Of a stretch of DNA of 64,000 nucleotides, positions 1 through 7,311 are shown piece by piece. Where the stretch lies: the NCBI GenBank assembly GCA_016716835.1, contig JADJUW010000001.1, positions 2,632,001 through 2,696,000 of the forward strand, written 5' to 3'. The notes beneath the pieces were generated by a model. It was not told the origin of the DNA. It worked only from the letters and a program-made list of their open reading frames with translations, and did no database searches. The first letter of the stretch is position 1; the number at the start of each line of letters is the position of its first letter. A program made the translations under genes and the position numbers. This stretch comes from Myxococcales bacterium (GTDB lineage Bacteria; Myxococcota_A; Polyangia; Haliangiales; Haliangiaceae).

Positions 1-2
1 CA

Positions 3-626
3 CATCGCCGCGGCTATGTATGGATCAAGGGCCGCTGGGATTGGCGCGGCGGCCAATGGGTGTGGGTTGCTGGTCGATGGGAAGCTGAACGCGGCGGCTA
101 CGCCTGGGAGGCAGGCCGATGGGAACGCCGCGGCCGCAATTGGCATTGGGTTGAAGGTCGCTGGGTCGTCGGCGCCGCGAGCCATGGCGGTGGTCACAGC
201 GGCGGCGGTACGGTCATCGTATCGGATCGGCCAGGCGTGAGCAGTACGACCACTAGCCCCACGGTCCGTTGTCCCGATGGTTCGATCACGACGGCGCGCT
301 GCGCGCCCGTAGCGGCACCTCCAACGTACGTCCCACCACCGGCGCCCGCAACCGTAGTTGTCTCTGACCGACCTGGAAGGCCGAGCACCGTTGTCGTGCC
401 ACCGGGCAACTGGCCAACGCAGCCACCGCCTGCGCCGCAAGCGGAACGCGTTGGCACTGCGCGCAGGGGCTATTTCTGGCAACCCGGTCGCTGGGTGTGG
501 CAAGACGGCAAGTATTCGTGGCGCGCTGGCAGCTGGCAGAAGGCCCAAGCCTCAAAGACGTGGTCGCCTGGTCGCTGGGAGCTGCGTGGTAGCGTGTACA
601 TCTGGATCGACGGCTCCTGGAATTAA
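3..626 (+). CDS. WxxGRW aromatic-repeat protein (5' end outside window)
   Basis: The reading frame is open from base 3, so the window starts inside this gene; it ends at a TAA at 624. About 207 residues are visible. Short aromatic repeats of the type YxWxxGRW occur at both ends: GYVWIKGRW, WVWVAGRW, YAWEAGRW and WHWVEGRW first, then GYFWQPGRW, YSWRAGSW, WSPGRW and VYIWIDGSW at the C-terminus. A Ser/Thr/Pro/Val linker between them carries two VSDRPG motifs. Such YXWV/WXXGXW repeat proteins are usually small secreted or envelope proteins of unknown function in Proteobacteria and Myxococcota. The signal peptide, if any, lies outside the window. The gene converges on a minus-strand HEAT-repeat gene whose frame runs 341 bp into it. 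The repeats are unmistakable, so this strand is the coding one here. Confidence 0.8.
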   Translation, partial: HRRGYVWIKGRWDWRGGQWVWVAGRWEAERGGYAWEAGRWERRGRNWHWVEGRWVVGAASHGGGHSGGGTVIVSDRPGVSSTTTSPTVRCPDGSITTARCAPVAAPPTYVPPPAPATVVVSDRPGRPSTVVVPPGNWPTQPPPAPQAERVGTARRGYFWQPGRWVWQDGKYSWRAGSWQKAQASKTWSPGRWELRGSVYIWIDGSWN

Positions 627-2073
627 GCCGCGCTAACGCGCTAGATAGCGCAAGATGCCATTGTGCGGCGGCGACGGATCGCTCGTCGTCGGTCGCGAGC
701 GCTCTTGGCAACGCGAGCGAAAGTTTTGGCGCCAAAGACAGCGCCTTGATGGCGCGGGTGGCGATGGCAATATCATCGGAGCTTGCAAAGCGTTCGAGCT
801 TGGCGATGGCGTTGGCGTCGCCGCGGGGCACCAACGCGGACGCGGCGGCGATCGCGACGTCGCCCTCGCTAGCGAGCGCGCGCGCGTAAGCGGTGGCAAC
901 AAGCGCGGCGTCGGTTGGCTGGCGGCCCCACGCTAAGGTGTCGGCGGCGACGAGCGACACCCACGGATCGGACGAGTCGATGAGGCGGCGCGCGGCCTGC
1001 AGCACCATAGCTTGCTGCGCCGATGGCAGGCGGTCGCGCAGCGCAAGGCCGTGACGCTGTTCGCTAGGCGCTGGGGATGCGAGCAAACTCGTCGCGAGGG
1101 CGACCGCAAGCGAGGGTGGCGCGTAGGGTGCACGCGCCGCGGCGAGGCGAATCGCGAGGCGGGGGTCAGTTGATGCGGTGGTTAGCCACGAGGCCGCGAG
1201 CGGGTCTTTGGGGCATGGCAACGCTAAAAACGCGCGAATCACGATGTCTGGCGTCGTGGCCAAGCGCGGCAACATTGCGCCGCGCAGGCGCTCGATTTCG
1301 GCGCAGGCATTGAGCTTGCCAAGCGAGCTGATAGCGGCCGCAGCGACCGATGCTTCGGCATCGGCGGTCAGCTTCACCAACGCCGCGCGGAAGGTGGCGT
1401 CGCGCACTAGGCCCAGGGCGCGCGCGACTTCGACGCGCACCAACGGCGACGCGTCGGCGACACGCTCGAATACCAAAGGCGCCGCCTGCGCGCCGAGCTT
1501 GCGCGCCATGCCGGCGACGACGACCGCGCGGGCGCGCGCATTGCTTGAGGTAATTAGATGCCGCAAGGCCGCGATGCTGTCGCTATACCCGCGCAGCACG
1601 GCGATAGCGGCGTAGGCCGCCACCTCGTCGTCGCCATCGTTCATGCGCAAGGCGACGTCGTCGGCAAAGGCATCGAGCGCAAGCGCCTCCACCACCTTGA
1701 TCGCCGCGATGCGCACCTCGGGTGACGCGGCGCCGAGGCGCGAACGCACGGTCAACATCGCGAGGTCATCGAGCATGACGCGATCGTGGCCATGCGCGGC
1801 GTGCCAGGTTGTGTAGGCCGCCACCGCCTCTGGGCGGCGCTCCGCGTCGGCCAAGGCCGTGACTAAAATGCGTTGCATCGCGCGGTCGCCGGGCTGCCGC
1901 AAGAGATGCGCCTCAGCCGCGGTCGCGGCGGCGTCTGGATCACCTTGTGCGAGCAAGATTTCCGCATGGCGTACCTGGCGACTCGCGCAGCCGGATGCAT
2001 GCGCCAGGCCAAGCGTTAGGAGGCCGCACATCGCCATGCGCGCGCGACGCGAAGATCCGCTCAGATGCCTCAT
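286..2073 (-). CDS. HEAT-repeat lipoprotein (C-terminal end doubtful)
   Basis: The N-terminus has a basic, then hydrophobic stretch ending LAHASGC, a lipoprotein signal with Cys about residue 29. The rest is alpha-helical, Ala/Leu-rich HEAT-like repeats (for example IAALRHLITSSNARARAVV and VRVEVARALGLVRDATFRAAL), typical of scaffold proteins. A start hexamer TAACGT lies 6 bp before the ATG. The last sensible helix ends near base 640. Beyond that the frame stays open for about 117 residues antisense to the WxxGRW gene, and that stretch is Arg/Ser/Cys-rich and unlike the repeats. Stop codons occur in the other two frames at 633-650, so either a late frameshift or a true 341-bp tail-to-tail overlap explains it. 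The true product is probably about 475-480 residues. No specific function can be given. Confidence 0.7.
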   Translation of the reverse strand: MRHLSGSSRRARMAMCGLLTLGLAHASGCASRQVRHAEILLAQGDPDAAATAAEAHLLRQPGDRAMQRILVTALADAERRPEAVAAYTTWHAAHGHDRVMLDDLAMLTVRSRLGAASPEVRIAAIKVVEALALDAFADDVALRMNDGDDEVAAYAAIAVLRGYSDSIAALRHLITSSNARARAVVVAGMARKLGAQAAPLVFERVADASPLVRVEVARALGLVRDATFRAALVKLTADAEASVAAAAISSLGKLNACAEIERLRGAMLPRLATTPDIVIRAFLALPCPKDPLAASWLTTASTDPRLAIRLAAARAPYAPPSLAVALATSLLASPAPSEQRHGLALRDRLPSAQQAMVLQAARRLIDSSDPWVSLVAADTLAWGRQPTDAALVATAYARALASEGDVAIAAASALVPRGDANAIAKLERFASSDDIAIATRAIKALSLAPKLSLALPRALATDDERSVAAAQWHLALSSALARLNSRSRRSRCTRYHAAPSDQATTSLRLGPSASCQRATNTCRLATPSDRVARNSPCAQCQRVPLAAQAVAALASCPVARQRCSAFQVGQRQLRLRAPVVGRTLEVPLRARSAPS

Positions 2074-2110
2074 GCCCCAACGTTACCGCGCCATGCTACG
2101 GTGATGGGAC
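2074..2110. promoter_or_regulatory. Divergent leaderless promoter pair
   Basis: Only 37 bp separate the two divergent start codons. On the minus strand TAACGT (2085-2080) ends 6 bp before the HEAT lipoprotein ATG. On the plus strand TACGGT (2097-2102) ends 8 bp before the HAD gene ATG. No Shine-Dalgarno fits between hexamer and start, so both transcripts would begin at or next to the start codon. Confidence 0.5.
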
Positions 2111-2779
2111 ATGTTTGCGGCGGTTTGTTTTGATCTCGACGGCACCTTAATCGATAGCGAGTCGCTTACCGCCGAGGCTATGGCGCGCGTGTTCTGGCGC
2201 GATCAAGGCGTCGCGCTCGATGAGGCGGATCGGGCGCAGATCGTCGGCCATTCATGGGCCGCCATCGACGTGCATCTTCGCGCCAAGCATCCTGCGTTGA
2301 CCTGGAGCCGCGCACAAATGATTGCCGCTACCGCCGCGGAGCGCGAGCGCGTTTTCGCCGAGGCCAATCTGGCAGGAATCCCCGGCGCGGCGGCCGCGGT
2401 TGCCAGATGCGCGGGCCTCAAGCGCGCGCTGGTGACCGGCAGCTCGCGGGTGGAGGCCATCCAGGCCTTGCGCCTGCTAGATCTTGTGGCGGCGTTTGAT
2501 GCCGTGGTTACCGCCGACGATGTGGCCACGAGCAAGCCGTCGCCCGAGGGCTATCTCAAGGCCCTGCATGAAATGCGCATCAAGCCAAGCGCCGCGATCG
2601 TGGTGGAAGATTCTGAGCCCGGCATTGCCGCGGGACGCGCCGCGGGGTGCTTTGTCGTCGCCGTGCGCGCCGGCGCCCATCCCAGCCATCGTCACGACGC
2701 GGCCCACATTCAGTTGACGTCGCTTGATGACCTCACGCCAGAGGCCCTGCGCCAATGGGCGGGACAATGGACGATTTAG
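2111..2779 (+). CDS. HAD-superfamily phosphatase (phosphoglycolate phosphatase / beta-PGM-like)
   Basis: A 222-residue haloacid dehalogenase-type hydrolase. Motif I is FDLDGT at residues 7-12, with D8 as nucleophile and D10 as acid/base. The cap is helical (residues about 15-85), motif II is VTGSS near 120, motif III is the Lys of TSKPSPEGY near 143, and motif IV is VVEDSEPGI near 165, which completes the Mg2+ site. This order and length match the phosphoglycolate phosphatase / beta-phosphoglucomutase subfamily, whose members dephosphorylate small sugar phosphates in the cytoplasm. The substrate cannot be read from sequence. It is followed after 16 bp by HMG-CoA lyase, which has its own promoter-like hexamer, so co-transcription is uncertain. 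Confidence 0.88.
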   Translation: MFAAVCFDLDGTLIDSESLTAEAMARVFWRDQGVALDEADRAQIVGHSWAAIDVHLRAKHPALTWSRAQMIAATAAERERVFAEANLAGIPGAAAAVARCAGLKRALVTGSSRVEAIQALRLLDLVAAFDAVVTADDVATSKPSPEGYLKALHEMRIKPSAAIVVEDSEPGIAAGRAAGCFVVAVRAGAHPSHRHDAAHIQLTSLDDLTPEALRQWAGQWTI

Positions 2780-2783
2780 CGGG

Positions 2784-2795
2784 TAGGCTTGCCCT
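2784..2795 (+). promoter_or_regulatory. -10-like TAGGCT at the HMG-CoA lyase start
   Basis: TAGGCT at 2784-2789 is followed by a 6-bp gap and then the GTG at 2796. It supports that GTG as a leaderless start inside the short gap after the HAD gene. Confidence 0.45.
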
Positions 2796-3736
2796 GTGCA
2801 GCTGTCTCTGCCGACCAACGTAACCATCTATGAGGTCGGGCCTCGCGACGGGTTGCAAAATGAATCGCGGCAGGTGCCAACCGCCGATAAGGTGCGGTTT
2901 ATCGAGGGCCTGGTCGCGGCGGGCGTGCGGTATATAGAGGCGACGAGCTTTGTCAGCCCCAAGTGGATTCCCCAGCTCGCCGACGGGCCGGCAGTGCTCG
3001 CGGCGTTGCCCAAGACGCCCGGCGTGGTGTTTTCGGCGCTGGTGCCAAATAAACGCGGGCTAGAGGCGGCGATGGCGGCGGGGCTCGGCGAGATTGCGGT
3101 GTTTCTCTCGGCGTCAGAGACGCATAGCCAAAAAAATATCAACAAGTCGATCGCCGAGGCGTTGACAACATTCGCCGAGGTCGTGCCGCCCGCGCTGGCG
3201 CACGGCATGCGCGTGCGCGCCTATATTTCGACGGTGTTTGGTTGCCCCCTGAGGGCGAGGTTGACGTGGCGACGACGCAGCGGCTGTGTCGCGAGTTGCT
3301 CGCCATGGGGTGTTATCAAATCTCGCTCGGCGACACGATCGGCGTCGCCAATCCTGCGCAAGTCGCGCGCGTGCTAACACGGCTGCTGGCCGACGTCGCG
3401 CCAGAGGCGCTTGCGGTGCATTTCCACGACACGCAAGGCACCGCGCTTGCCAACTGTTTGGTTGCGTTGCAGATGGGCATTACGACGATTGATGCCAGCG
3501 CCGGCGGCCTCGGCGGCTGCCCCTATGCGCCGGGTGCCGCGGGCAATTTAGCCACCGATGATGTGGTCGCAATGCTGCACGGGATGGGCATCGCCACCGG
3601 CATTGATCTCGACAAATTGGTTGAAACCTCGCGCATGGTCGCGGCATTTGTCGATCACGAATTGCCGTCTAAGTACATGAAGGCCCATCTCGGCAAGCAA
3701 GCGCGGGCGCGGCGGCAGCAAGAAAAAAACGGCTGA
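2796..3736 (+). CDS. Hydroxymethylglutaryl-CoA lyase, split by a one-base frameshift
   Basis: The enzyme cleaves HMG-CoA to acetyl-CoA and acetoacetate, the last step of leucine degradation. The catalytic residues are present: GPRDGLQNE (R17, D18) near the N-terminus, then in the second frame HFHDT (metal-binding His pair) and the signature GGLGGCPYAPGAAGN with the catalytic Cys. The reading frame breaks at the C-run at 3243-3247: the first frame reads FGCP, then nonsense, while the second frame picks up PEGEVD from 3247. One extra C would restore GCPPEGEV, matching the family's GCPYEG segment. Everything else is intact and about 313 residues long, the family norm. I favour a sequencing or assembly error over a decayed gene. 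The start is GTG. A methylglutaconyl-CoA hydratase gene at 4274 supports the pathway. Confidence 0.85.
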
Positions 3737-3802
3737 CGTTGCGGCCGCGGGCCGTTGGGCATGGCCCTTGCGACGGCGCTACGTCGTGACTACATAGAAG
3801 CG

Positions 3803-4246
3803 ATGATCCGAGCGTGCACCGCGTGTGGCCAAAAAAATCGCATTCCCGCCAAGCATCTGGCGAACGTGGGGGTGTGCGGCGCGTGCAAGGCGGCGTTGGG
3901 CGCTACCGCGTGGCCGCTGAATGTAAATGAGGCGGAGTTTCGCGACATTGTAGCCCATGCCACGGTGCCCGTCTTGGTCGATTTCTGGGCGGAGTGGTGC
4001 GGTCCATGTCGCATGGCGGCCCCGCAGCTTGAGCAAGTAGCTGGGGCCATGGCCGGCCGCGCGCTGGTGGTCAAGGTAAATACCGAAGTCGAGACCGGCC
4101 TGGCGCGGCAATACAACATTTCAAGCATTCCCTATTTCATGGTGTTTTCCCACGGCCGCCCGGTGAAGCAACAGGCCGGGCTGGTGCCAGCCGCCGAAAT
4201 GCAGCGTTGGCTGCAAGCGGAATCCCACGAACTTGGTCGCGCCTAG
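3803..4246 (+). CDS. trxC: Thioredoxin 2 (TrxC type) with N-terminal zinc ribbon
   Basis: A 147-residue cytoplasmic disulfide reductase. The N-terminus has two CxxC pairs (CTAC and CGAC) that form the zinc ribbon distinguishing thioredoxin 2 from thioredoxin 1. The thioredoxin fold follows, with active site FWAEWCGPCR and the cis-proline segment SIPYFMVF. I chose the ATG at 3803 because the protein then begins MIRACTACG, as TrxC proteins do; the frame extends upstream to a TTG at 3755, which would add 16 residues not typical of the family. It lies between two leucine-catabolism genes with gaps of 66 and 27 bp, without an obvious functional link. Confidence 0.9.
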   Translation: MIRACTACGQKNRIPAKHLANVGVCGACKAALGATAWPLNVNEAEFRDIVAHATVPVLVDFWAEWCGPCRMAAPQLEQVAGAMAGRALVVKVNTEVETGLARQYNISSIPYFMVFSHGRPVKQQAGLVPAAEMQRWLQAESHELGRA

Positions 4247-4273
4247 GGTCGCCTTGGCCTACGCTGGGGAGCC

Positions 4274-5047
4274 ATGAGCGTCCTCGTTGCCAAGCAAGAT
4301 CACGTCGCCACCGTCACGCTAAATCGCCCTGATGCGCGCAACGCGCTGTCGCGTGACGTCAATGAGCGCCTGATCGCGATTGCGGCGGAGCTGGCGGCAG
4401 ATGACGACGTTCGCGTTTGCATCATCACGGGAGCCGGCGAGCAGGCATTTTGCGCCGGCGCGGATCTTAAGGAACGCAAGGGCGTGACGGCGGCGCAAAC
4501 CGCTCCCTATCTCGAGGCCATCGCGGGCGCGTGCAATGCGTGGGCTGGCTTAGCGAAACCGACGATCGCGGCGATGAATGGCTCGGCGTATGGCGGCGGG
4601 CTCGAGCTCGCGTTGGCTTGCGATTTTCGCCTCGGCGTGGTCGGCAGTGAGGTCGGCCTGACCGAGGTCCGCCTCGGCATTATGCCGGGCGCCGGCGGCA
4701 CCCAACGCTTGCCCCGCATTGTCGGGGTGGCGGCGGCCAAGGAGCTCATCATGCTCGGGCGACGCATTTCTAACGAGCGCGCCGCGGCCATGGGCGTGCT
4801 CAACGAGGTGGCCCCTCGCGGCGAATTTGCCGCTTTGGTTCAGCGCTACGTCGACGACCTGTTGGCGTGTGCACCTTTGTCGGTGAAGATGGCCAAGGCC
4901 GCGATCGAGCGCGGGCTGCATCTGCCGCTAGCTGAAGCGCTGGCCGTGGAGCGCGCGAGTTACGAGGTGACGCTGTTTAGCGAGGATCGCAACGAGGGGC
5001 TGGCCGCGTTTGCCGAGAAGCGGCCGCCGCGGTTCTCTGGCAAGTAG
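4274..5047 (+). CDS. Enoyl-CoA hydratase family, likely methylglutaconyl-CoA hydratase
   Basis: A 257-residue crotonase-fold protein. The oxyanion-hole segments are FCAGADLKER and AYGGGLELALACD, and the two catalytic glutamates lie in GGGLE and in TEVRLGIMPGAGGTQRLPR. The KER after CAGADL and the C-terminal end EKRPPRFSG resemble the AUH/LiuC branch, which hydrates 3-methylglutaconyl-CoA to HMG-CoA in leucine degradation. The neighbouring HMG-CoA lyase uses that product, which strengthens the assignment. The sequence GGGGAG before the ATG could be a ribosome-binding site, while TACGCT 8 bp upstream also fits a leaderless start. A general enoyl-CoA hydratase is the alternative. Confidence 0.85.
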   Translation: MSVLVAKQDHVATVTLNRPDARNALSRDVNERLIAIAAELAADDDVRVCIITGAGEQAFCAGADLKERKGVTAAQTAPYLEAIAGACNAWAGLAKPTIAAMNGSAYGGGLELALACDFRLGVVGSEVGLTEVRLGIMPGAGGTQRLPRIVGVAAAKELIMLGRRISNERAAAMGVLNEVAPRGEFAALVQRYVDDLLACAPLSVKMAKAAIERGLHLPLAEALAVERASYEVTLFSEDRNEGLAAFAEKRPPRFSGK

Positions 5048-5083
5048 TGCGCGGCAGCTGCGCGTAGGGCGGTGTCTGCGCCT

Positions 5084-5110
5084 AGATCTGGGACAGCGCG
5101 CCCCAGATCT
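5084..5110 (+). terminator. Perfect 9-bp hairpin downstream of the hydratase gene
   Basis: AGATCTGGG (5084-5092) and CCCAGATCT (5102-5110) form a perfect stem with a 9-base loop, 36 bp after the hydratase stop. TGGGTGATTTT follows, so the T-tract is weak and displaced. It could be a terminator, or an operator for the gene starting at 5206. Confidence 0.4.
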
Positions 5111-5205
5111 TGGGTGATTTTCCCCATGCGACATTCGGGTATGCGGGGTTTGTGCGCGTACTTTCAACCGCTTAGCGTGGCACACCGCGTGCATATCCCA
5201 ATGGC

Positions 5206-6681
5206 ATGACACTACTCGAATCCCTTATGCGCCGCCTTGGCTACGCCAAACTGGACAAGTTTGGGCTTTCGTTAGCTGCAAACGACCGCGTCATTTCCCA
5301 CAACCGCAAGGCCTTGGCCATGGCGGGCGACTGGGTCGTAGGGTGGCGGGTTGAGGACAGCATCGTCACCGGTACGTTAGTTAATTTCGACGCTCAGCTA
5401 GCAACGCGCGCCGCCTTGTCGGCCACCACCGCATCGCCTGCCCGTGCACAAACCGCGCGCCAAGAATTTGGCTCCGCGCTGAGGCTGCCGCAAAACGTGC
5501 GCGCGCCTTCCGCCGAAGAAGGCCAGGGCATCGTGCAGACCGAGGCGTTGATTGTCATGCAAAGCGAACCCGTCGAGGCAGAGAGCCAAGACGCCGGCGA
5601 GACGATGGCGATGACGCCTTCGACGGCTCAGCTCGTGGCAGCCACGCCTGCGTCGATCGCGCCCAAGACCACTAGCCTGCCGACTGTTATGGCGGCTGCC
5701 GAGACCCACGTAGACTTAAACGTTGCTGGCGATGAAGGCCTCGATGACGAGGAATGGGAATGGATGATGGCACGGGCACGCGCCGCCGACCAAGTTGCCA
5801 CTACCACCAAGCTGCCGGTTCAAGTCGCCGCAAGCAACGATGAAGATGAGGCGCAACAATGGCAAGTCGCGATGGAACGTGCACGCACGGCGGTCGTCGC
5901 GCCTGCAGCCATCGTGGCGCCCGTAGCTGCGCCCATCATCGCGAGCCAACCGATCGCCTCAGGCCCCGTCACCGATCGCGACATTGAAATTCCAATCTTC
6001 GTTGCGACGCCCGTCTTTGCCATGGCCGCCGTGGTCGTGCCTGCCGTCAGTGACGTGGCAGCCCTACCTTCTTTGCGCGGAGCCACCGAGGCGCAACCCA
6101 TTGCGCCAGTGCCCGCCGTCGCCGCAAGCATACCCGCTCCTGTGCCTGTCCCCGTGCAGCGTCCGCGCGCCGCCGCTGGCACGCAGCCGGCACCGTACGC
6201 CGCAACGACGATACCGATGCCAGCCGTCACCGCGCCCCTGCCCGCGCCCGCCATGCGCGGCGAGCCACCACATCTTCGCGCCGCCACGGCGTCGCAGCCG
6301 GTCCAACTATACGGCCACACCGCGAGGCTTTACCTCGGCGCAATCCCACCCATGCCGACGGATGCAACCCGGCGTACCCGGTCCACGGTGACGATCGCAT
6401 CGAGCAGCAACGATGCCGACAACGATCCGGTCATCGCGCCGCCCCGCTTACAAACCGAAACCTCGGCACCTCGCCTGCTGCGTCCACTGCCCCCGTTGCC
6501 TGGCAAATCGTTTGCGCGGCCACAGACAAATTCGCTAGCCCCGCTGCGGCCTGTGCCGCGAGTGACGCGCCTCTCGGCGCAAGTTCCCGGCATAACGTCA
6601 ATTTCGCAGGCGCCTCGTCGCGCCGCGAGCGAAGGTCACCGCCAGCCACAACAAACTCGTCGCCTCGCGACGGCATCCTGA
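5206..6681 (+). CDS. Ala/Pro-rich low-complexity protein, function unknown
   Basis: A 491-residue protein that I do not recognise. The first ~65 residues look ordered (LLESLMRRLGYAKLDKFGL, then DWVVGWRVEDSIVTGTLV). The rest is mostly Ala/Pro/Thr/Val-rich and probably disordered, with two short acidic-aromatic repeats, EWEWMMARARA near 190 and QWQVAMERARTA near 225, which may be peptide docking motifs. There is no signal peptide or membrane segment. It converges on the yqgE-like gene with one base between their ends. Ser/Pro/Ala-rich tails behind a small folded domain are common in myxobacterial proteins. Confidence 0.65.
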   Translation: MTLLESLMRRLGYAKLDKFGLSLAANDRVISHNRKALAMAGDWVVGWRVEDSIVTGTLVNFDAQLATRAALSATTASPARAQTARQEFGSALRLPQNVRAPSAEEGQGIVQTEALIVMQSEPVEAESQDAGETMAMTPSTAQLVAATPASIAPKTTSLPTVMAAAETHVDLNVAGDEGLDDEEWEWMMARARAADQVATTTKLPVQVAASNDEDEAQQWQVAMERARTAVVAPAAIVAPVAAPIIASQPIASGPVTDRDIEIPIFVATPVFAMAAVVVPAVSDVAALPSLRGATEAQPIAPVPAVAASIPAPVPVPVQRPRAAAGTQPAPYAATTIPMPAVTAPLPAPAMRGEPPHLRAATASQPVQLYGHTARLYLGAIPPMPTDATRRTRSTVTIASSSNDADNDPVIAPPRLQTETSAPRLLRPLPPLPGKSFARPQTNSLAPLRPVPRVTRLSAQVPGITSISQAPRRAASEGHRQPQQTRRLATAS

Positions 6682-6682
6682 G

Positions 6683-7291
6683 CTAATTAACGCCCTGCCC
6701 GCTGATTAACGAACCAGCGGCAATGCCAAGCGTCGATAGCGAGCGCTCCCAGAGCAAGCTCGGCGCGGTCTCGAAAACGAGCTCGGGCGTTGCATCAGCG
6801 AACAACCATGCGCCGCTGCTGATCTCGTTGGCGAGCTGCCCAGGCCCCCAGCCGCTATGGCCTAGCAACACGCGGATATGCTCGGGCGGGCGCTGCGCCA
6901 GGGCCTTAAGAAGATCGGGCGATGTCGAGAGCGCCATGCCGGCCATGATTGGCACTGGGCGCGAGCCGTCGGTCGTAACAAGCTCCCACGGCGCCGCCAC
7001 AGGGGAATGCAGCACCCAGCCAACGCGCATCTCAACCGGGCCACCTTTGTGCACGCGCGCGGTGCGCTCGCCCTGCCATGGCACCTCAAGGTTTTCGAGT
7101 AGCTTGTGGGTGAGCAGCTCGGTTGGCTGGTTGAGGACTAGCCCCATCGACCCGTCGTCGCCATGGGCCAGCAGTAACACGACCGAGCGCTGAAAATTAG
7201 GATCGCCCATGCGCGGCATGGCGACGAGCAAACCGGGGGCAAGTGTCGTGATCATATGTTTTTGAGCCAGGCGCTCACGCGCGGGCTCCAT
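6683..7291 (-). CDS. YqgE/AlgH family protein (UPF0301)
   Basis: A 202-residue protein of the YqgE/AlgH family. The family signature runs LAPGLLVAMPRMGDPNFQRSV, followed by HGDDGSMGLVLNQP, HKGGPVE and LLGHSGWGPGQL, in the usual order and over the usual length. The family's biochemical role is unresolved; AlgH was named for an effect on alginate regulation in Pseudomonas. I kept the ATG at 7291, not the internal ATG at 7255, because TAATAT ends exactly 6 bp upstream of it. The extra N-terminal residues (MEPARERLAQKH) are not part of the conserved domain. Confidence 0.9.
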   Translation of the reverse strand: MEPARERLAQKHMITTLAPGLLVAMPRMGDPNFQRSVVLLLAHGDDGSMGLVLNQPTELLTHKLLENLEVPWQGERTARVHKGGPVEMRVGWVLHSPVAAPWELVTTDGSRPVPIMAGMALSTSPDLLKALAQRPPEHIRVLLGHSGWGPGQLANEISSGAWLFADATPELVFETAPSLLWERSLSTLGIAAGSLISGQGVN

Positions 7292-7303
7292 CTCTACATA
7301 TTA
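7292..7303 (-). promoter_or_regulatory. TAATAT -10-like element before the yqgE-like gene
   Basis: Read on the minus strand, TAATAT (7303-7298) is followed by six bases and then the ATG at 7291. This decides between the two candidate starts of the gene. Confidence 0.5.
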
Positions 7304-7311
7304 TCTTCGTT

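Noticed and set aside
1077..1615. Plus-strand ORFs antisense to the HEAT lipoprotein
   Set aside because: High-GC shadow frames; composition is Arg/Ala/Ser-rich without domains, while the minus strand encodes regular repeats.
5179..5192. GG-N10-GC match to a sigma-54 promoter (TGGCACACCGCGTGCA) before the 5206 gene
   Set aside because: It would place transcription start at the start codon, one consensus base is off and no sigma-54 activator is nearby. Such matches are expected by chance in GC-rich DNA.
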